A DNA stretch of 64,000 bases from Planococcus sp. ISL-110 (GCF_018613575.1 NZ_JAGGPX010000013.1:1-64000); one strand, 5' to 3'. Positions 34,504-44,088 are shown, counted from the first letter of the stretch. Numbers and translations are program-made. The notes: a model not told the origin generated them from the letters alone.

Positions 34504-34851
34504 ATGGAGACTTTAGCAAAACAATCTGCAGCTGACGTCACGGTATGCCTGAAGGCAGTCAGCGATCCAACCCGCCTGCTGATGATGAAATTGGTGGAGA
34601 CGAATGAATTATGCGTCTGCCAATTTGTCGAGATGTTTGATATGAGCCAGCCGGCCATCAGCCAGCATCTGCGCAAGCTTAAGCAAGCGGGACTCGTAAA
34701 GGAAAACAGAAGAGGGCAATGGCGATTTTATTCCATGAATCAGGAATCTGTTCATGCACCGTTGCTGCAAAATATTTTAAGCCATATTGAAGACACAGAT
34801 CCACAGCTTCAGGCCTTGCGTGCCAAAGAAGCACCAGTGGTCTGCTGTTAA
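34504..34851 (+). CDS. arsR: ArsR family repressor with C-terminal Cys pair
   Basis: A 115-residue winged-helix repressor. NELCVCQFVEMF is the arsenite-binding CVC motif and SQPAISQHLRKL the recognition helix. It ends in VVCC, a terminal cysteine pair that may add a metal-binding site. AAGGAG precedes the ATG. It heads the rightward arsR-arsC-arsD-arsA-hesB-like unit. Confidence 0.94.
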   Translation: METLAKQSAADVTVCLKAVSDPTRLLMMKLVETNELCVCQFVEMFDMSQPAISQHLRKLKQAGLVKENRRGQWRFYSMNQESVHAPLLQNILSHIEDTDPQLQALRAKEAPVVCC

Positions 34852-34919
34852 AAAATACGTATGATTGAATAAAGAACGACCATAAGCTGTGATAAAACTG
34901 CTCTGAAGGAGAATGCACC

Positions 34920-35339
34920 TTGTCGAAAAAAACCATCTATTTTTTATGTACCGGAAATTCCTGCCGCAGCCAAATGGCTGAGGGCTGGGCAAAACAGCAT
35001 TTAGCAGGCGAATGGGATGTCTACAGTGCCGGAATCGAAGCCCACGGATTAAATCCGAATGCGGTGAAAGCCATGCACGAAGTCGACATTGATATCTCTG
35101 GTCAGTCTTCGGACATCATCGACCTGGACTTGCTGAACAACGCGGATTTCATCGTTACGCTTTGCGGCGACGCTGCAGATAAATGCCCGGTGACACCGCC
35201 TCACATCAGGCGCGAACATTGGGGCTTTGAAGACCCAGCGAAAGCGCAGGGGACAGATGAAGAAAAATGGACAGTGTTCCAGACGGTCCGCGATGCAATC
35301 GGCACGCGCATCGAAACCTTCGCCAAAACCGGAAACTGA
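34920..35339 (+). CDS. arsC: Arsenate reductase ArsC, thioredoxin-coupled
   Basis: A 139-residue arsenate reductase. The P-loop CTGNSCRS supplies Cys10 and Cys15, and LCGDAADKC supplies Cys82 and Cys89, the same numbering as the plasmid pI258 enzyme; arsenate is reduced through a Cys10-Cys82-Cys89 relay and thioredoxin. The start is TTG with AAGGAG 8 bases upstream. Second gene of the ars unit and paralogue of the partial arsC at the window start. Confidence 0.97.
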   Translation: MSKKTIYFLCTGNSCRSQMAEGWAKQHLAGEWDVYSAGIEAHGLNPNAVKAMHEVDIDISGQSSDIIDLDLLNNADFIVTLCGDAADKCPVTPPHIRREHWGFEDPAKAQGTDEEKWTVFQTVRDAIGTRIETFAKTGN

Positions 35340-35365
35340 AACTGAACGTTAAAGGAGAATGGATT

Positions 35366-35743
35366 ATGACAAAAGTGACGATATACGACCCAGCCATGTG
35401 CTGCGATACTGGAGTTTGCGGGCCTGTAGTGGATCCGAAGCTGACCGCAGTAGCAGCCGCTGTTTTTTCGCTTGAGAAAAAAGGTTTTGACATCAAACGC
35501 TTTAATTTAGGAACCGATCCTGCCGCTTTTGTGGAAAATAAACAAGTCAACGCGTTATTGTTCGATAAAGGCGTCGAGGCATTGCCGGTGATCCTGGTCG
35601 ATGGCGAAGTGGCCAAAATGGGTGAGTACCCGACGGTCCAGGAATTCGCTGAATGGTTCAAGGTAGAGGCAGCTGAATTGCAGGCGGTTAAACAGCCCAA
35701 CAACCCGCTAAACGTCACAATTTCATCTCCCGGTGCAAAATGA
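35366..35743 (+). CDS. arsD: Arsenite metallochaperone / trans-acting repressor ArsD
   Basis: A 125-residue ArsD, which carries arsenite to the ArsA ATPase. The metal-binding cysteines Cys12, Cys13 and Cys18 are present in MCCDTGVCG. AAAGGAG before the ATG at 35366 sets the start. Its TGA overlaps the arsA ATG (ATGA), so the chaperone and its partner are translationally coupled. Confidence 0.96.
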   Translation: MTKVTIYDPAMCCDTGVCGPVVDPKLTAVAAAVFSLEKKGFDIKRFNLGTDPAAFVENKQVNALLFDKGVEALPVILVDGEVAKMGEYPTVQEFAEWFKVEAAELQAVKQPNNPLNVTISSPGAK

Positions 35744-37512
35744 AGGGCCGGACGTTCGACCCAGCCGATGTCAGCGGCACACCGTTCCTCTTTTTCACGG
35801 GCAAAGGAGGCGTCGGCAAGACGTCGACTGCGTCTGCGACAGCCGTGGCTTTAGCAGACTCCGGCAAGCGGGTGCTGCTGGTCAGTACAGATCCCGCATC
35901 CAACCTGCAGGACGTCTTCAGCATGGAATTGACCAACGAACCGCAAGCCATTAGCGGCATCCAAAACCTGTTTGCCTGCAACCTGGATCCGGAAGAAGCG
36001 GCACGCACTTACCGGGATTCGGTTGTCGGACCGTACCGCGGAAAATTGCCGGATGCCGTCGTCAAAGGGATGGAAGAACAGTTGTCCGGCGCCTGCACGG
36101 TTGAAATTGCCGCATTTGATGAATTCACCAAGTTACTGGCGGATGAACGGGTCATGGACGATTACGACCATATCCTCTTTGATACGGCGCCGACTGGCCA
36201 TACCTTACGCTTGTTGAAGCTGCCGACTGCCTGGAGCGGCTTTCTGGACGATTCCACACACGGCGCGTCCTGTCTTGGACCGCTTGCAGGACTCGATGCC
36301 AAAAAGGATCTTTACGCCAAAACGGTACAGGCGTTGTCCGATTCCAAGCAGACAACGCTGGTGTTAGTGGCGCGTCCGGATACCGCTTCTTTTAAAGAAG
36401 CCGCCCGCGCGTCTCAGGAACTCCAAACCATCGGCATTGAAAATCAGGTGTTGATCTTGAATGGTGTTTATTCACCGGTTCAAAACGAAGACCAGGTGTC
36501 TGGGGCATTTGCCCTTCAGCACGAGCAGGCTTTAAAAGGGATGCCTGCCCATCTGAAGAGCTTGCCATCCTACAGCCTGCCGTTCGTCGCATTTCCATTG
36601 ACGGGGATTGAAAATTTGCGGCGCCTATTCAATGAACCGGAATGGCGTCCCGCTTCAGCGAAAATTGCGGATCATCCGCTCGCTGGACTGGATAGCCTGA
36701 AGGACCTGGTTGACCATTATTCAACGCAGGGTACACGCGTCATTTTGACGATGGGTAAAGGCGGCGTCGGCAAAACAACCGTTGCGTCGCTGCTCGCTGT
36801 CGGTTTGGCTGAAAAAGGCCACCACGTGCATTTGACGACGACCGATCCAGCGGCGCATCTGGCAGACCGTTTTGAAGGAACCGGTGGAGACCATCTAACC
36901 GTTTCACGAATCGATCCACAGCTGCAAGTTGAAGCTTACAAAGCGCAAGTTATGGAAGCTGCCGGGCCTTTAGATGACGAAGCCCGCGCGTACCTGGAAG
37001 AAGATCTTCGTTCACCGTGTACCGAAGAAATTGCGGTGTTCCGTGCATTTGCGGAAGTGGTCGCCAAGGCGGACAAGGAAATCGTCATCATCGATACCGC
37101 GCCGACTGGCCATACCTTATTGCTGTTGGATGCGACGCAAACCTACCACAAGGAATTGGAACGCTCGACCGGTGAAATTCCGGAAAGTGTCCAAAACCTG
37201 TTGCCGCGTCTGCGCAACCCGAAGGAAACCGATGTCCTGCTTGTCACACTGCCGGAAGCGACGCCTGTTTTTGAAGCGGCGCGCCTGCAGGAAGACTTGA
37301 AACGCGCGGGGATCCAGGCGAAAAACTGGGTCATCAATCAAAGCCTTGCAGGTACCGGAACGACCGAAGCGCTCCTGCAGGCAAAAGCATACAGCGAATG
37401 GCCATGGATCCGTAAAGTCAGCGGAGAATTGGGTGAGCGGACGGCCTTAATTCCGTGGCAGGCACAGGATAGCATCGGCTATGATAAAATGAAGCAACTC
37501 GTTACAAAATAA
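35740..37512 (+). CDS. arsA: Arsenite-transporting ATPase ArsA
   Basis: A 590-residue ATPase of two homologous halves, each with a deviant Walker A (GKGGVGKTS near residue 30 and GKGGVGKTT near residue 340) and DTAPTGHTLRLL-type signal motifs. Cysteines in SGACTVEIA, GASCLGP and RSPCTEEIA match the allosteric arsenite site of the E. coli enzyme. ArsA normally drives the ArsB (or Acr3) pore, but neither is encoded in this window, so its membrane partner must lie elsewhere, perhaps left of base 1. Confidence 0.96.
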   Translation: MKGRTFDPADVSGTPFLFFTGKGGVGKTSTASATAVALADSGKRVLLVSTDPASNLQDVFSMELTNEPQAISGIQNLFACNLDPEEAARTYRDSVVGPYRGKLPDAVVKGMEEQLSGACTVEIAAFDEFTKLLADERVMDDYDHILFDTAPTGHTLRLLKLPTAWSGFLDDSTHGASCLGPLAGLDAKKDLYAKTVQALSDSKQTTLVLVARPDTASFKEAARASQELQTIGIENQVLILNGVYSPVQNEDQVSGAFALQHEQALKGMPAHLKSLPSYSLPFVAFPLTGIENLRRLFNEPEWRPASAKIADHPLAGLDSLKDLVDHYSTQGTRVILTMGKGGVGKTTVASLLAVGLAEKGHHVHLTTTDPAAHLADRFEGTGGDHLTVSRIDPQLQVEAYKAQVMEAAGPLDDEARAYLEEDLRSPCTEEIAVFRAFAEVVAKADKEIVIIDTAPTGHTLLLLDATQTYHKELERSTGEIPESVQNLLPRLRNPKETDVLLVTLPEATPVFEAARLQEDLKRAGIQAKNWVINQSLAGTGTTEALLQAKAYSEWPWIRKVSGELGERTALIPWQAQDSIGYDKMKQLVTK

Positions 37513-37526
37513 AAGGGGGATTTTCA

Positions 37527-37799
37527 ATGAATATCACACAACCGGCAAAAGAAATGCTTTTGGAATCGATGAAAGAAAATACGGCAGAGGGCATCCGCTT
37601 TTATTTCGCGGGGCAGGGATGCTGCGGACCGCAATTCGGCCTGTCGATGGATGCACCGGAACAAGGCGACGTCATCAAAGAAGTCAACGGCATCCGTGTA
37701 GCGCTTGATGAACGCGTCAGCACGATGGTGGACGAAGTGTCGCTCGATTTTAAAAATGGCGGCCTGGTACTGGAAGGCCTTCCGGAAAGCAATTGCTGA
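37527..37799 (+). CDS. HesB/IscA-like small protein with CC motif in ars operon
   Basis: A 90-residue protein resembling the HesB-like fold: residues 26-45 read YFAGQGCCGPQFGLSMD, followed by GIRVALDERV and LEGLPESNC at the end. The Cys32-Cys33 pair plus the terminal Cys90 are in places where IscA-type proteins bind iron or clusters, but the spacing differs from classical IscA. AAGGGGG before the ATG. Last gene of the ars unit, 14 bases after arsA; it may bind arsenite or protect a cluster. That role is inferred. Confidence 0.75.
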   Translation: MNITQPAKEMLLESMKENTAEGIRFYFAGQGCCGPQFGLSMDAPEQGDVIKEVNGIRVALDERVSTMVDEVSLDFKNGGLVLEGLPESNC

Positions 37800-37817
37800 T
37801 CGCATAAAACAAACCAC

Positions 37818-37856
37818 AAAAAACCGGCAGCTCGTTAAAGGAGCTGCCGGTTTTTT
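37818..37856 (+). terminator. Terminator of the ars operon
   Basis: AAAAAACCGGCAGCTC and GAGCTGCCGGTTTTTT form a perfect 16-base stem with a 7-base loop. Confidence 0.95.
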
Positions 37857-37896
37857 CTAGGTCTGCCTGAATTGTCAATCGATTCCGAAAACTGTA

Positions 37897-37943
37897 TTGA
37901 CACAGTTAAGGGCACTACCTATACTTGATGTATAACAGTTAAG
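37897..37943 (+). promoter_or_regulatory. Promoter and direct repeats of the first acyl-CoA synthetase gene
   Basis: TTGACA, 17 bases, TATACT is a near-perfect sigma-A promoter. ACAGTTAAG occurs in its spacer and again just downstream of the -10, each followed within a few bases by GCACT or CACT, so they may be a regulator's binding sites. Confidence 0.75.
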
Positions 37944-37970
37944 CACTCGTTAGACGAAAGGGGTCATACT

Positions 37971-39566
37971 ATGCTGGCAACATTAACACCACTCGATTGG
38001 AAGCGCCGCGCTGTCAAATATTATCCGGAGAAAATTGCGGTCATTGACGGACACAAAAAATTTACATACAAAGAGTTTGGAAACCGGGTAGACCGGCTCT
38101 CTATCGCGTTACACAACGCCGGCATCACGGAAAAGGACCATGTGGCGGTCATGCTGCCGAATAATCATGCGATGCTGGAATGCTTTTATGGCATCCCGCC
38201 GCTCGGAGCGGTCATCGTCCCGCTCAATTACCGCCTGTCGACTAAAGACCTGGCGTATATCCTGAAGCACAGCGACGCCAAAATGCTGATTGTCGATGCC
38301 GAGTTCGGCAAATTGATCGAAGACATCCAGGACGAGCTGCCGATTGAAAAATACATCATCGTGCCTGTGGAAGGCTGCGAGTCGGCCATCAAAGGTGAGG
38401 ATTACGAAGACTTTATCGGCGCTGTACCGGAAAACGAAAAAGTCCCAGCGCCAGAGCTCGATGAAAACCAAATGCTGTCACTGAACTATACTAGCGGTAC
38501 GACGTCAAGCCCAAAAGGCGTGATGCAGACCCATCGAACAAACTATATGAATGCAGCGAATTTTCTGCATCATTTGGAGATCAAATACGATGACGTCTAC
38601 CTGCACACACTGCCGATGTTCCATACAAACGGCTGGGGTGGGGTCTGGGCCATCACCGCTGCAGGCGCAACCCACGTTTGCCTGCGAAAAGTTGATCCGC
38701 CGCTGATTTTGGACCTTTTTGAGAGTCACGGCATTACGGCCCTATGCGGCGCGCCAACCGTCGTCAATATGCTGGTCAATGAACCAAAAGCCAAAGAAAT
38801 CGAATTGACGCAGAAAATTCGGATGGGGACGGCAGGAGCACCGCCTGCAGCGGCATTGATCGCCAAAGCGCAAAGCATTCTAGGTTTGAATATGATGCAT
38901 GTTTACGGCTTAACTGAAACCTCCCCGTTCATCCTTTATTGCGAATGGAAAAATGAATTCAATGAATTGGATCCGGATCAGCAGGCATCCATCAAAGCAC
39001 GGCAGGGAATTGAGCTGGCATTCAACGGCGAAACCAAAGTCGTCAACCAGGAAGACGGTAAAGAAGTCGCCTGGAATGGAAAAGAGCTTGGTGAGATCGT
39101 TACGCGCGGCAATGTCGTCATGGCGGGTTATTACAAAGATCCTGAAAAAACCGCCGAAGCCATCCGTGACGGCTGGTTTTATACAGGAGATTTGGCTGTG
39201 ACCCATCCAGATGGATTTATCGAGATCCAGGACCGCATCAAGGACATGATCATTTCCGGCGGCGAGAACATTTCCTCGACTGAAATTGAAGGGGTCCTGT
39301 ACAAGCATCCGGCTATTGCCGAGGTTGCTGTCATTGCGGTTCCAGACGAAAAATGGGGAGAAGTGCCGAAGGCCATCATCGTCTTGCACAAAGGCGCAGA
39401 AGTGACCGAACGGGAAATTCTGGATTATACACGCGAAAACATGTCCCGCTTTAAAGTACCGAAATCAGTGGATTTTGTAGAATCTTTGCCAAAAACGGCG
39501 ACCGGCAAACTGCAGAAATTCCAATTGCGGGAAATGTACTGGGGCAGCGGCAAAAAAGTGAATTGA
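37971..39566 (+). CDS. Medium/long-chain acyl-CoA synthetase, copy 1
   Basis: A 531-residue AMP-forming ligase that activates a carboxylic acid, probably a fatty acid, to its CoA thioester. The ATP-binding P-loop is NYTSGTTSSPKGVM, the A5 motif YGLTETSP, the hinge region DRIKDMIISGGENIS, and the catalytic lysine is in PKTATGKLQK near the C-terminus. GAAAGGGG precedes the ATG. It is followed by a very similar copy, with its own promoter region and terminators, so the two may respond to different signals or substrates. Confidence 0.93.
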   Translation: MLATLTPLDWKRRAVKYYPEKIAVIDGHKKFTYKEFGNRVDRLSIALHNAGITEKDHVAVMLPNNHAMLECFYGIPPLGAVIVPLNYRLSTKDLAYILKHSDAKMLIVDAEFGKLIEDIQDELPIEKYIIVPVEGCESAIKGEDYEDFIGAVPENEKVPAPELDENQMLSLNYTSGTTSSPKGVMQTHRTNYMNAANFLHHLEIKYDDVYLHTLPMFHTNGWGGVWAITAAGATHVCLRKVDPPLILDLFESHGITALCGAPTVVNMLVNEPKAKEIELTQKIRMGTAGAPPAAALIAKAQSILGLNMMHVYGLTETSPFILYCEWKNEFNELDPDQQASIKARQGIELAFNGETKVVNQEDGKEVAWNGKELGEIVTRGNVVMAGYYKDPEKTAEAIRDGWFYTGDLAVTHPDGFIEIQDRIKDMIISGGENISSTEIEGVLYKHPAIAEVAVIAVPDEKWGEVPKAIIVLHKGAEVTEREILDYTRENMSRFKVPKSVDFVESLPKTATGKLQKFQLREMYWGSGKKVN

Positions 39567-39570
39567 TGAT

Positions 39571-39612
39571 TGGCACAAAGCCGAGGAGAAGTCTTCGCCT
39601 TTGTGCCATTTT
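39571..39612 (+). terminator. Terminator between the two synthetase genes
   Basis: TGGCACAAAG pairs with CTTTGTGCCA across an inner hairpin, followed by TTTT. Confidence 0.85.
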
Positions 39613-39716
39613 AAAATGCATTCTATTCAGAAAGCTTAATTAATAGCAAGTAAATACATTCTTATACTAAAGTAGACAAGTCTTACTAGATATAATTCGA
39701 AAGGGGAACGAGAAGT

Positions 39717-41309
39717 ATGATTGCACCATTAACACCACTCGATTGGAAACGCAGGGCCATCAAGTACTATCCGGAAAAAGTGGCCGTCATCGATGAAGAG
39801 AAGACGTTTACATACAAGCAATTCGGAGATCGGACAGACCGATTGGCTTTTGCTTTGCAGAATTCGGGCATTCAGGAGGGTGAACATGTCGCAGTCATGT
39901 TGCCGAATACGCATTATATGCTGGAATGCTTTTATGGAATCACCCAGATCGGTGCAGTCATGGTGCCGCTCAATTACCGACTAGCGGCCAAAGACCTGGA
40001 ATACATCATCAACCACAGCGATGCCAAAACCTTGATCGTCGATGCGGAGTTCGGCAAACTGATCGAGGACATTCAGGACAAACTGCCGATTGAGAAATTC
40101 ATCGTGGTGGAAGTGGATGGCCATGAGTCAAAAATCAAAGGTGTTACCTACGAGGATTTCATTCTTGTAGACAGTGGGTTTATGCTTCCTGAGGTCAGAA
40201 TCGATGAAAATCAGATGTTGACGCTGAACTACACGAGCGGCACCACCTCAAATCCAAAAGGCGTCATGCTGACGCATCGCAGCAATTACCTCAATGCAGC
40301 CAATTTCCTCTACCACCTGAAAGTGGTGCACGATGACGTTTACTTGCATACTTTGCCGATGTTCCATGCCAATGGCTGGGGCGGCGTATGGGCGATCACG
40401 GCAGCCGGTGGCACCCATGTCTGCCTTCGGAAAGTGGATCCGGCACTCATACTCGAGCTGTTTGAAACACATAAAATCTCGGTGTTGTGCGGGGCACCGA
40501 CCGTCGTCAATATGCTGGTCAATGAACCCAAAGCGAAAACCATCAAAATCACCACCAATCCGCGAATGGGAACTGCCGGCGCTCCCCCTGCTGCCGCATT
40601 GATCGGCAAAGCGCAGAAACTGCTTGGTTTGAATATGATGCATGTTTACGGGTTGACGGAAACTTCTCCATTCATTCTTTACAACGAATGGAAAAAAGAG
40701 TTTGACGACAAAACACCGGATGAACAAGCGACTATCAAAGCGCGACAGGGAATTGAGCTGGCGTTTAACGGCGAAACCAAAGTCGTCAACCAGGAAGACG
40801 GCAAAGAAGTCGAATGGAACGGCAAAGAATTGGGCGAAATCATCACCCGAGGCAATGTCGTGATGAGCGGCTATTACAAAGATCCAGAAAAAACGGCAGA
40901 AGCGATCAAAGATGGCTGGTTCTATACCGGGGACTTGGCCGTGACCCATCCGGACGGCTATATTGAAATCCAGGACCGCATCAAGGACATGATCATTTCC
41001 GGAGGGGAAAACATTTCCTCTACTGAGATTGAAGGGGTCCTGTACAAGCATCCCGATATCATGGAAGTCGCAGTCATTGCGGTTCCAGACGAGAAATGGG
41101 GAGAAGTGCCAAAAGCCGTCATCGTCCTGCAACCGGGAGCGACTGTCACCGAACAGGAAATCATCACCTATACCCGAGACAATATGGCACATTTCAAGGC
41201 ACCAAAGTCGGTTGAATTCGTTGAGGCGCTTCCGAAAACGGCTACAGGCAAACTGCAGAAATTCCGTTTGCGCGAAATGTACTGGAGCGGGCCGAAGAAA
41301 GTGAATTGA
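39717..41309 (+). CDS. Medium/long-chain acyl-CoA synthetase, copy 2
   Basis: A 530-residue paralogue of the preceding gene, sharing long identical stretches such as ARQGIELAFNGETKVVNQED. Motifs NYTSGTTSNPKGVM, YGLTETSP, DRIKDMIISGGENIS and PKTATGKLQK are intact. AAAGGGG precedes the ATG. A tandem duplication is clear. The divergence is spread along the protein, with the linker after residue 130 differing most, so the duplication is not recent. Confidence 0.93.
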   Translation: MIAPLTPLDWKRRAIKYYPEKVAVIDEEKTFTYKQFGDRTDRLAFALQNSGIQEGEHVAVMLPNTHYMLECFYGITQIGAVMVPLNYRLAAKDLEYIINHSDAKTLIVDAEFGKLIEDIQDKLPIEKFIVVEVDGHESKIKGVTYEDFILVDSGFMLPEVRIDENQMLTLNYTSGTTSNPKGVMLTHRSNYLNAANFLYHLKVVHDDVYLHTLPMFHANGWGGVWAITAAGGTHVCLRKVDPALILELFETHKISVLCGAPTVVNMLVNEPKAKTIKITTNPRMGTAGAPPAAALIGKAQKLLGLNMMHVYGLTETSPFILYNEWKKEFDDKTPDEQATIKARQGIELAFNGETKVVNQEDGKEVEWNGKELGEIITRGNVVMSGYYKDPEKTAEAIKDGWFYTGDLAVTHPDGYIEIQDRIKDMIISGGENISSTEIEGVLYKHPDIMEVAVIAVPDEKWGEVPKAVIVLQPGATVTEQEIITYTRDNMAHFKAPKSVEFVEALPKTATGKLQKFRLREMYWSGPKKVN

Positions 41310-41324
41310 CATGTTTGAATGAAT

Positions 41325-41374
41325 AAAAAACCCGTCCGCAAATGCCTCACCGCATTTACGGACGGGTTTTTTTG
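41325..41374 (+). terminator. Terminator after second synthetase gene
   Basis: AAAAAACCCGTCCG and CGGACGGGTTTTTT with further AAATGC/GCATTT pairing, one bulge and a 6-base loop. Confidence 0.95.
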
Positions 41375-41379
41375 GAAGA

Positions 41380-41994
41380 ATGAACTCTTCAGATGCTTTC
41401 GGAAAAGATGAACCCTATTCAGACATTGAGTTGCATGTTATTACAAAAGAGCCGATTTATTTAGAGAACCCCGAATTTATCTATGGCAAATTTAAAATCG
41501 AAATCAGCTTGAATGAAAAAGGTGCATTTGTAAAGAAGGCGAAAGAAATCGGTGATTCCTGGGCCATAAAAGCCGGTTCGTTTATTCATATCCAAACGGT
41601 TTATAATCCCTTCAATTTTTTTGAGTAAGTCAAAAATCTGCCATATGAATCATTAAATGCATCTAGAGCGCATGTTATGAAAGAATTCATGGTATGGGAA
41701 CCTTACGAAACCATTGTAAAAATAAGAAACAACTACCGCGCTGGCAACTTGAATTATTTACCGACTGGGGCTAATGACTTGCTGTGGCAAACGGCAAAAT
41801 TGATTGCGCTGGCGAATAAAAAATACTATAGTACGAGAGCCCGAGCGTTTGAAGAATCAAGTGAAATGAAGTCTGTTCCTTCTAGATACAAAGAATTGAT
41901 GCATGCAATTGTTGAAGGGCAACTGCATGGCAAAGAAAAAATCTATAACCTTTGTGAAGACCTGTGGCCCGGTTTGAATAAAACGATTTTATAA
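41380..41994 (+). pseudogene. Kanamycin-nucleotidyltransferase-like (ANT(4')-type) remnant
   Basis: The sequence resembles the aminoglycoside 4'-nucleotidyltransferase family in order: PYSDIELHV (active-site Asp region), KFKIEISLNEKGAF, SWAIKAGSFIHIQTVYN, then the helical C-domain with YKELMHAIVEGQLHGKEKI. The N-terminal 40-50 residues, including the GS..R nucleotide-binding motif, are missing just after the upstream terminator, and a TAA at 41626-41628 splits the frame with no shift. It is therefore non-functional as a resistance enzyme. Identity to real ANT(4') enzymes looks low. Confidence 0.65.
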
Positions 41995-42431
41995 CCAATG
42001 TAACAATCTACTTAAGGATTATCATTAAAAATCAAAACCGTCAACAACAAAAAAAAACAGGGAATAGCGCTATTTTAAGAACCTTTTCACTTTTTTGCAG
42101 ATATAAGGGAGGAGCAAGACAGCTGCATAGCGAAAACAAGAAAAGAATTTTGTGAGGGGAAACAACGAATAAAAACAATAGTTGGAGTTGCTGTTATGAA
42201 TTTAAATAAGTACGATATAAAGATGGAAAAGACCAAGGAGGGATTTTTCGTATTTTTTCGGATGAATCACGAATTTATCTTGCTTTTTTTAAAGTCCTAC
42301 GCCACGAGAAGCTGCCAATTTTGCCTATATTAAATCGGTTGTAGACGGGAAAACGTCTGCTTTTATAATGATTGTTCTTTGCTTATAGAGGTACTGCACT
42401 TTATTCAAGAAACCGACAAGGAGAGATCACT
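41995..42431. other. Gene-poor AT-rich stretch
   Basis: Contains a 45-codon open stretch from ATG 42196 (MNLNKYDIKMEKTKEGFFVFF) without a good ribosome site or known family. Otherwise nothing recognised. Confidence 0.4.
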
Positions 42432-42983
42432 ATGGCAAAAGTGTATTTCGGCATGATTGTTTCACTTGATGGATTTGTCAACGATCGCGACGGTAAAATC
42501 AGAAGCTTATACGAAAGCTACAAACCACACGCTACCACTCATGAAGCTGATAAAAACACTGGAGCTGTTGTTATGGGACGCAACAGCTTTGAGATGGCCG
42601 AAGATACGGATGGCTATGCCGATCACTATGAATTCCAATTGCCGCTATTTGTATTAACGCATACTCCTCCAGCTAAACATCCGAAAGAAAACGATAAATT
42701 AACGATTACCTTTATAACTGAAGGCATCGAAGAGGCGATCCGCTAGGCGAAAATCGCCGCCAACGGCAAAGATGTTTTGGTGTTGGGCGCAAATGTCTGC
42801 CAGCAGCTGCTTCGGGCCAATTTGGCAGATGAATTGCAGATCGCCTTTGCCCCTGTGCTGCTTGGCAAAGGGGTTCGCTTTTTTGAGCACCTGGAAGAAC
42901 GTGAAATTTATCTGAAAAAAAGCAGGGTGTTTGAAACCGACAAACAAGTAGAAATCTGGTATAAAGTCCTTCAGCAACGATAG
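42432..42983 (+). pseudogene. Dihydrofolate-reductase-family (RibD C-terminal-like) gene with a nonsense codon
   Basis: Starts with GGAGAG and ATG; MAKVYFGMIVSLDGFVND and GAVVMGRNSFEM are typical of the YyaP/RibD-C reductase-like family. After EAIR a TAG at 42744-42746 stops translation; the same frame continues AKIAANGKDVLVLGANVCQQLL to a natural end at 42983. CAG to TAG would explain it. Total would be 183 residues. It has no frameshift, so decay is recent or this is a one-base error. Confidence 0.8.
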
Positions 42984-43226
42984 CAGGCTATCGTTGGTAA
43001 TTCAATCTATCGTGAATATATGTATTCACCCATACGCTTGTCTTCTCAGCAGAAATGGATGTGACGTAGCATGCGAGGAAAAATTGGCGCAGTTCCCATG
43101 CCCAAAAAGCAGCGCGAACCAGAGGGGTTTTAGAATACCGCCAGCACCATTTTGAACGGAACGTTCTTGGACAATGGCCACTAATCCCCGGAATAGACAC
43201 CCAGACCTTTCGCGAACCGCGAATCG

Positions 43227-43955
43227 ATGGGGTTGAATATGGAGACGAGGGCGATTGAAACGCTGGTTCAGTATGTGGACGGGGTCCCGCTCCGTTTTTG
43301 TTCCAATGCCGCAGCCGCGACGGATGGGACGATTTGGTTCACGGAATCCAGCAACCGCTATGACTTTGAGCAGTATACAGGCGCATTGATGGAAGACAGG
43401 CCTTCAGGGCGGTTATTCAGGCGTGATCCAGGTGGGCGCGTCGAAGTGGTTCTGGAAGGTTTGCATTTTGCCAACGGCCTTACACTGTCGAGTGATGAAC
43501 AGGCCGTGATCTTTGCTGAAACAGACGGCTACCGGCTCAACCGAATATGGATACGAGGAACCAATGCCGGGAAGCGGGAATTCCTGGCCGCTAATCTGCC
43601 GGGGTTTCCAGACAATATCACCCGCCTGCAAGACGGCAAGTTCTAGGTGGCCGTGATGACTAACCGCAATCCTTTACTTGATCGGCTGGGCACGGCGCCT
43701 GCGTTCTTGCGCAAGCTGCTGTGGCGGGTACCTGAACGCCTGCAGCCAAAAGGTGCTAAAACGGCTTGGGCCATGCTTTTCGATGAGCAGGGAAACTGCC
43801 TGCTGGATCTGCAGAGTTCGACGATTGATTATCATGCCGTAACAGGAGTGGCAGAGTCCCGCGGCATGCTGTATTTCGCCAGTATTGAAGAACAGGCACT
43901 GCTGGCGGTGGAATTAATGCCTGACGGAAATAGGAATAGTTCAGCCAGCTGCTGA
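43227..43955 (+). pseudogene. SMP-30/gluconolactonase (strictosidine-synthase-like) gene, truncated and nonsense-interrupted
   Basis: A beta-propeller fragment. FCSNAAAATDGTIWFTESSNRY, FANGLTLSSDEQAVIFAET and LPGFPDNITR are family landmarks. The first 90-100 residues are missing. After QDGKF a TAG (43644-43646) replaces what is normally Trp, and the frame continues VAVMTNRNPLLDRL to 43955. The segment before 43227 has no convincing continuation. Confidence 0.75.
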
Positions 43956-44088
43956 GCGGCTGTAAACGAAAATGGGTGAATAAAATCTGCTTTGAAAGGG
44001 ATTTCTTTCCATAAGAGCATTACACCTTTCACCAGAATATTGTATAGTTAATAGGGATTTATCTAGAAATGAAAGGTGTTATCTTGAA

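Noticed and set aside
34504-37799. A CRISPR or defence island around the Fic and ars genes.
   Set aside because: No repeat-spacer arrays or known defence genes were seen in the window.
41380-41994. Working aminoglycoside resistance gene.
   Set aside because: The nucleotide-binding N-terminus is missing and a TAA splits the frame.
42432-43955. Recoding of TAG as an amino acid, since two adjacent genes have in-frame TAG.
   Set aside because: A third neighbour is interrupted by TAA, and cstR itself ends in TAG, so ordinary decay explains the data better.
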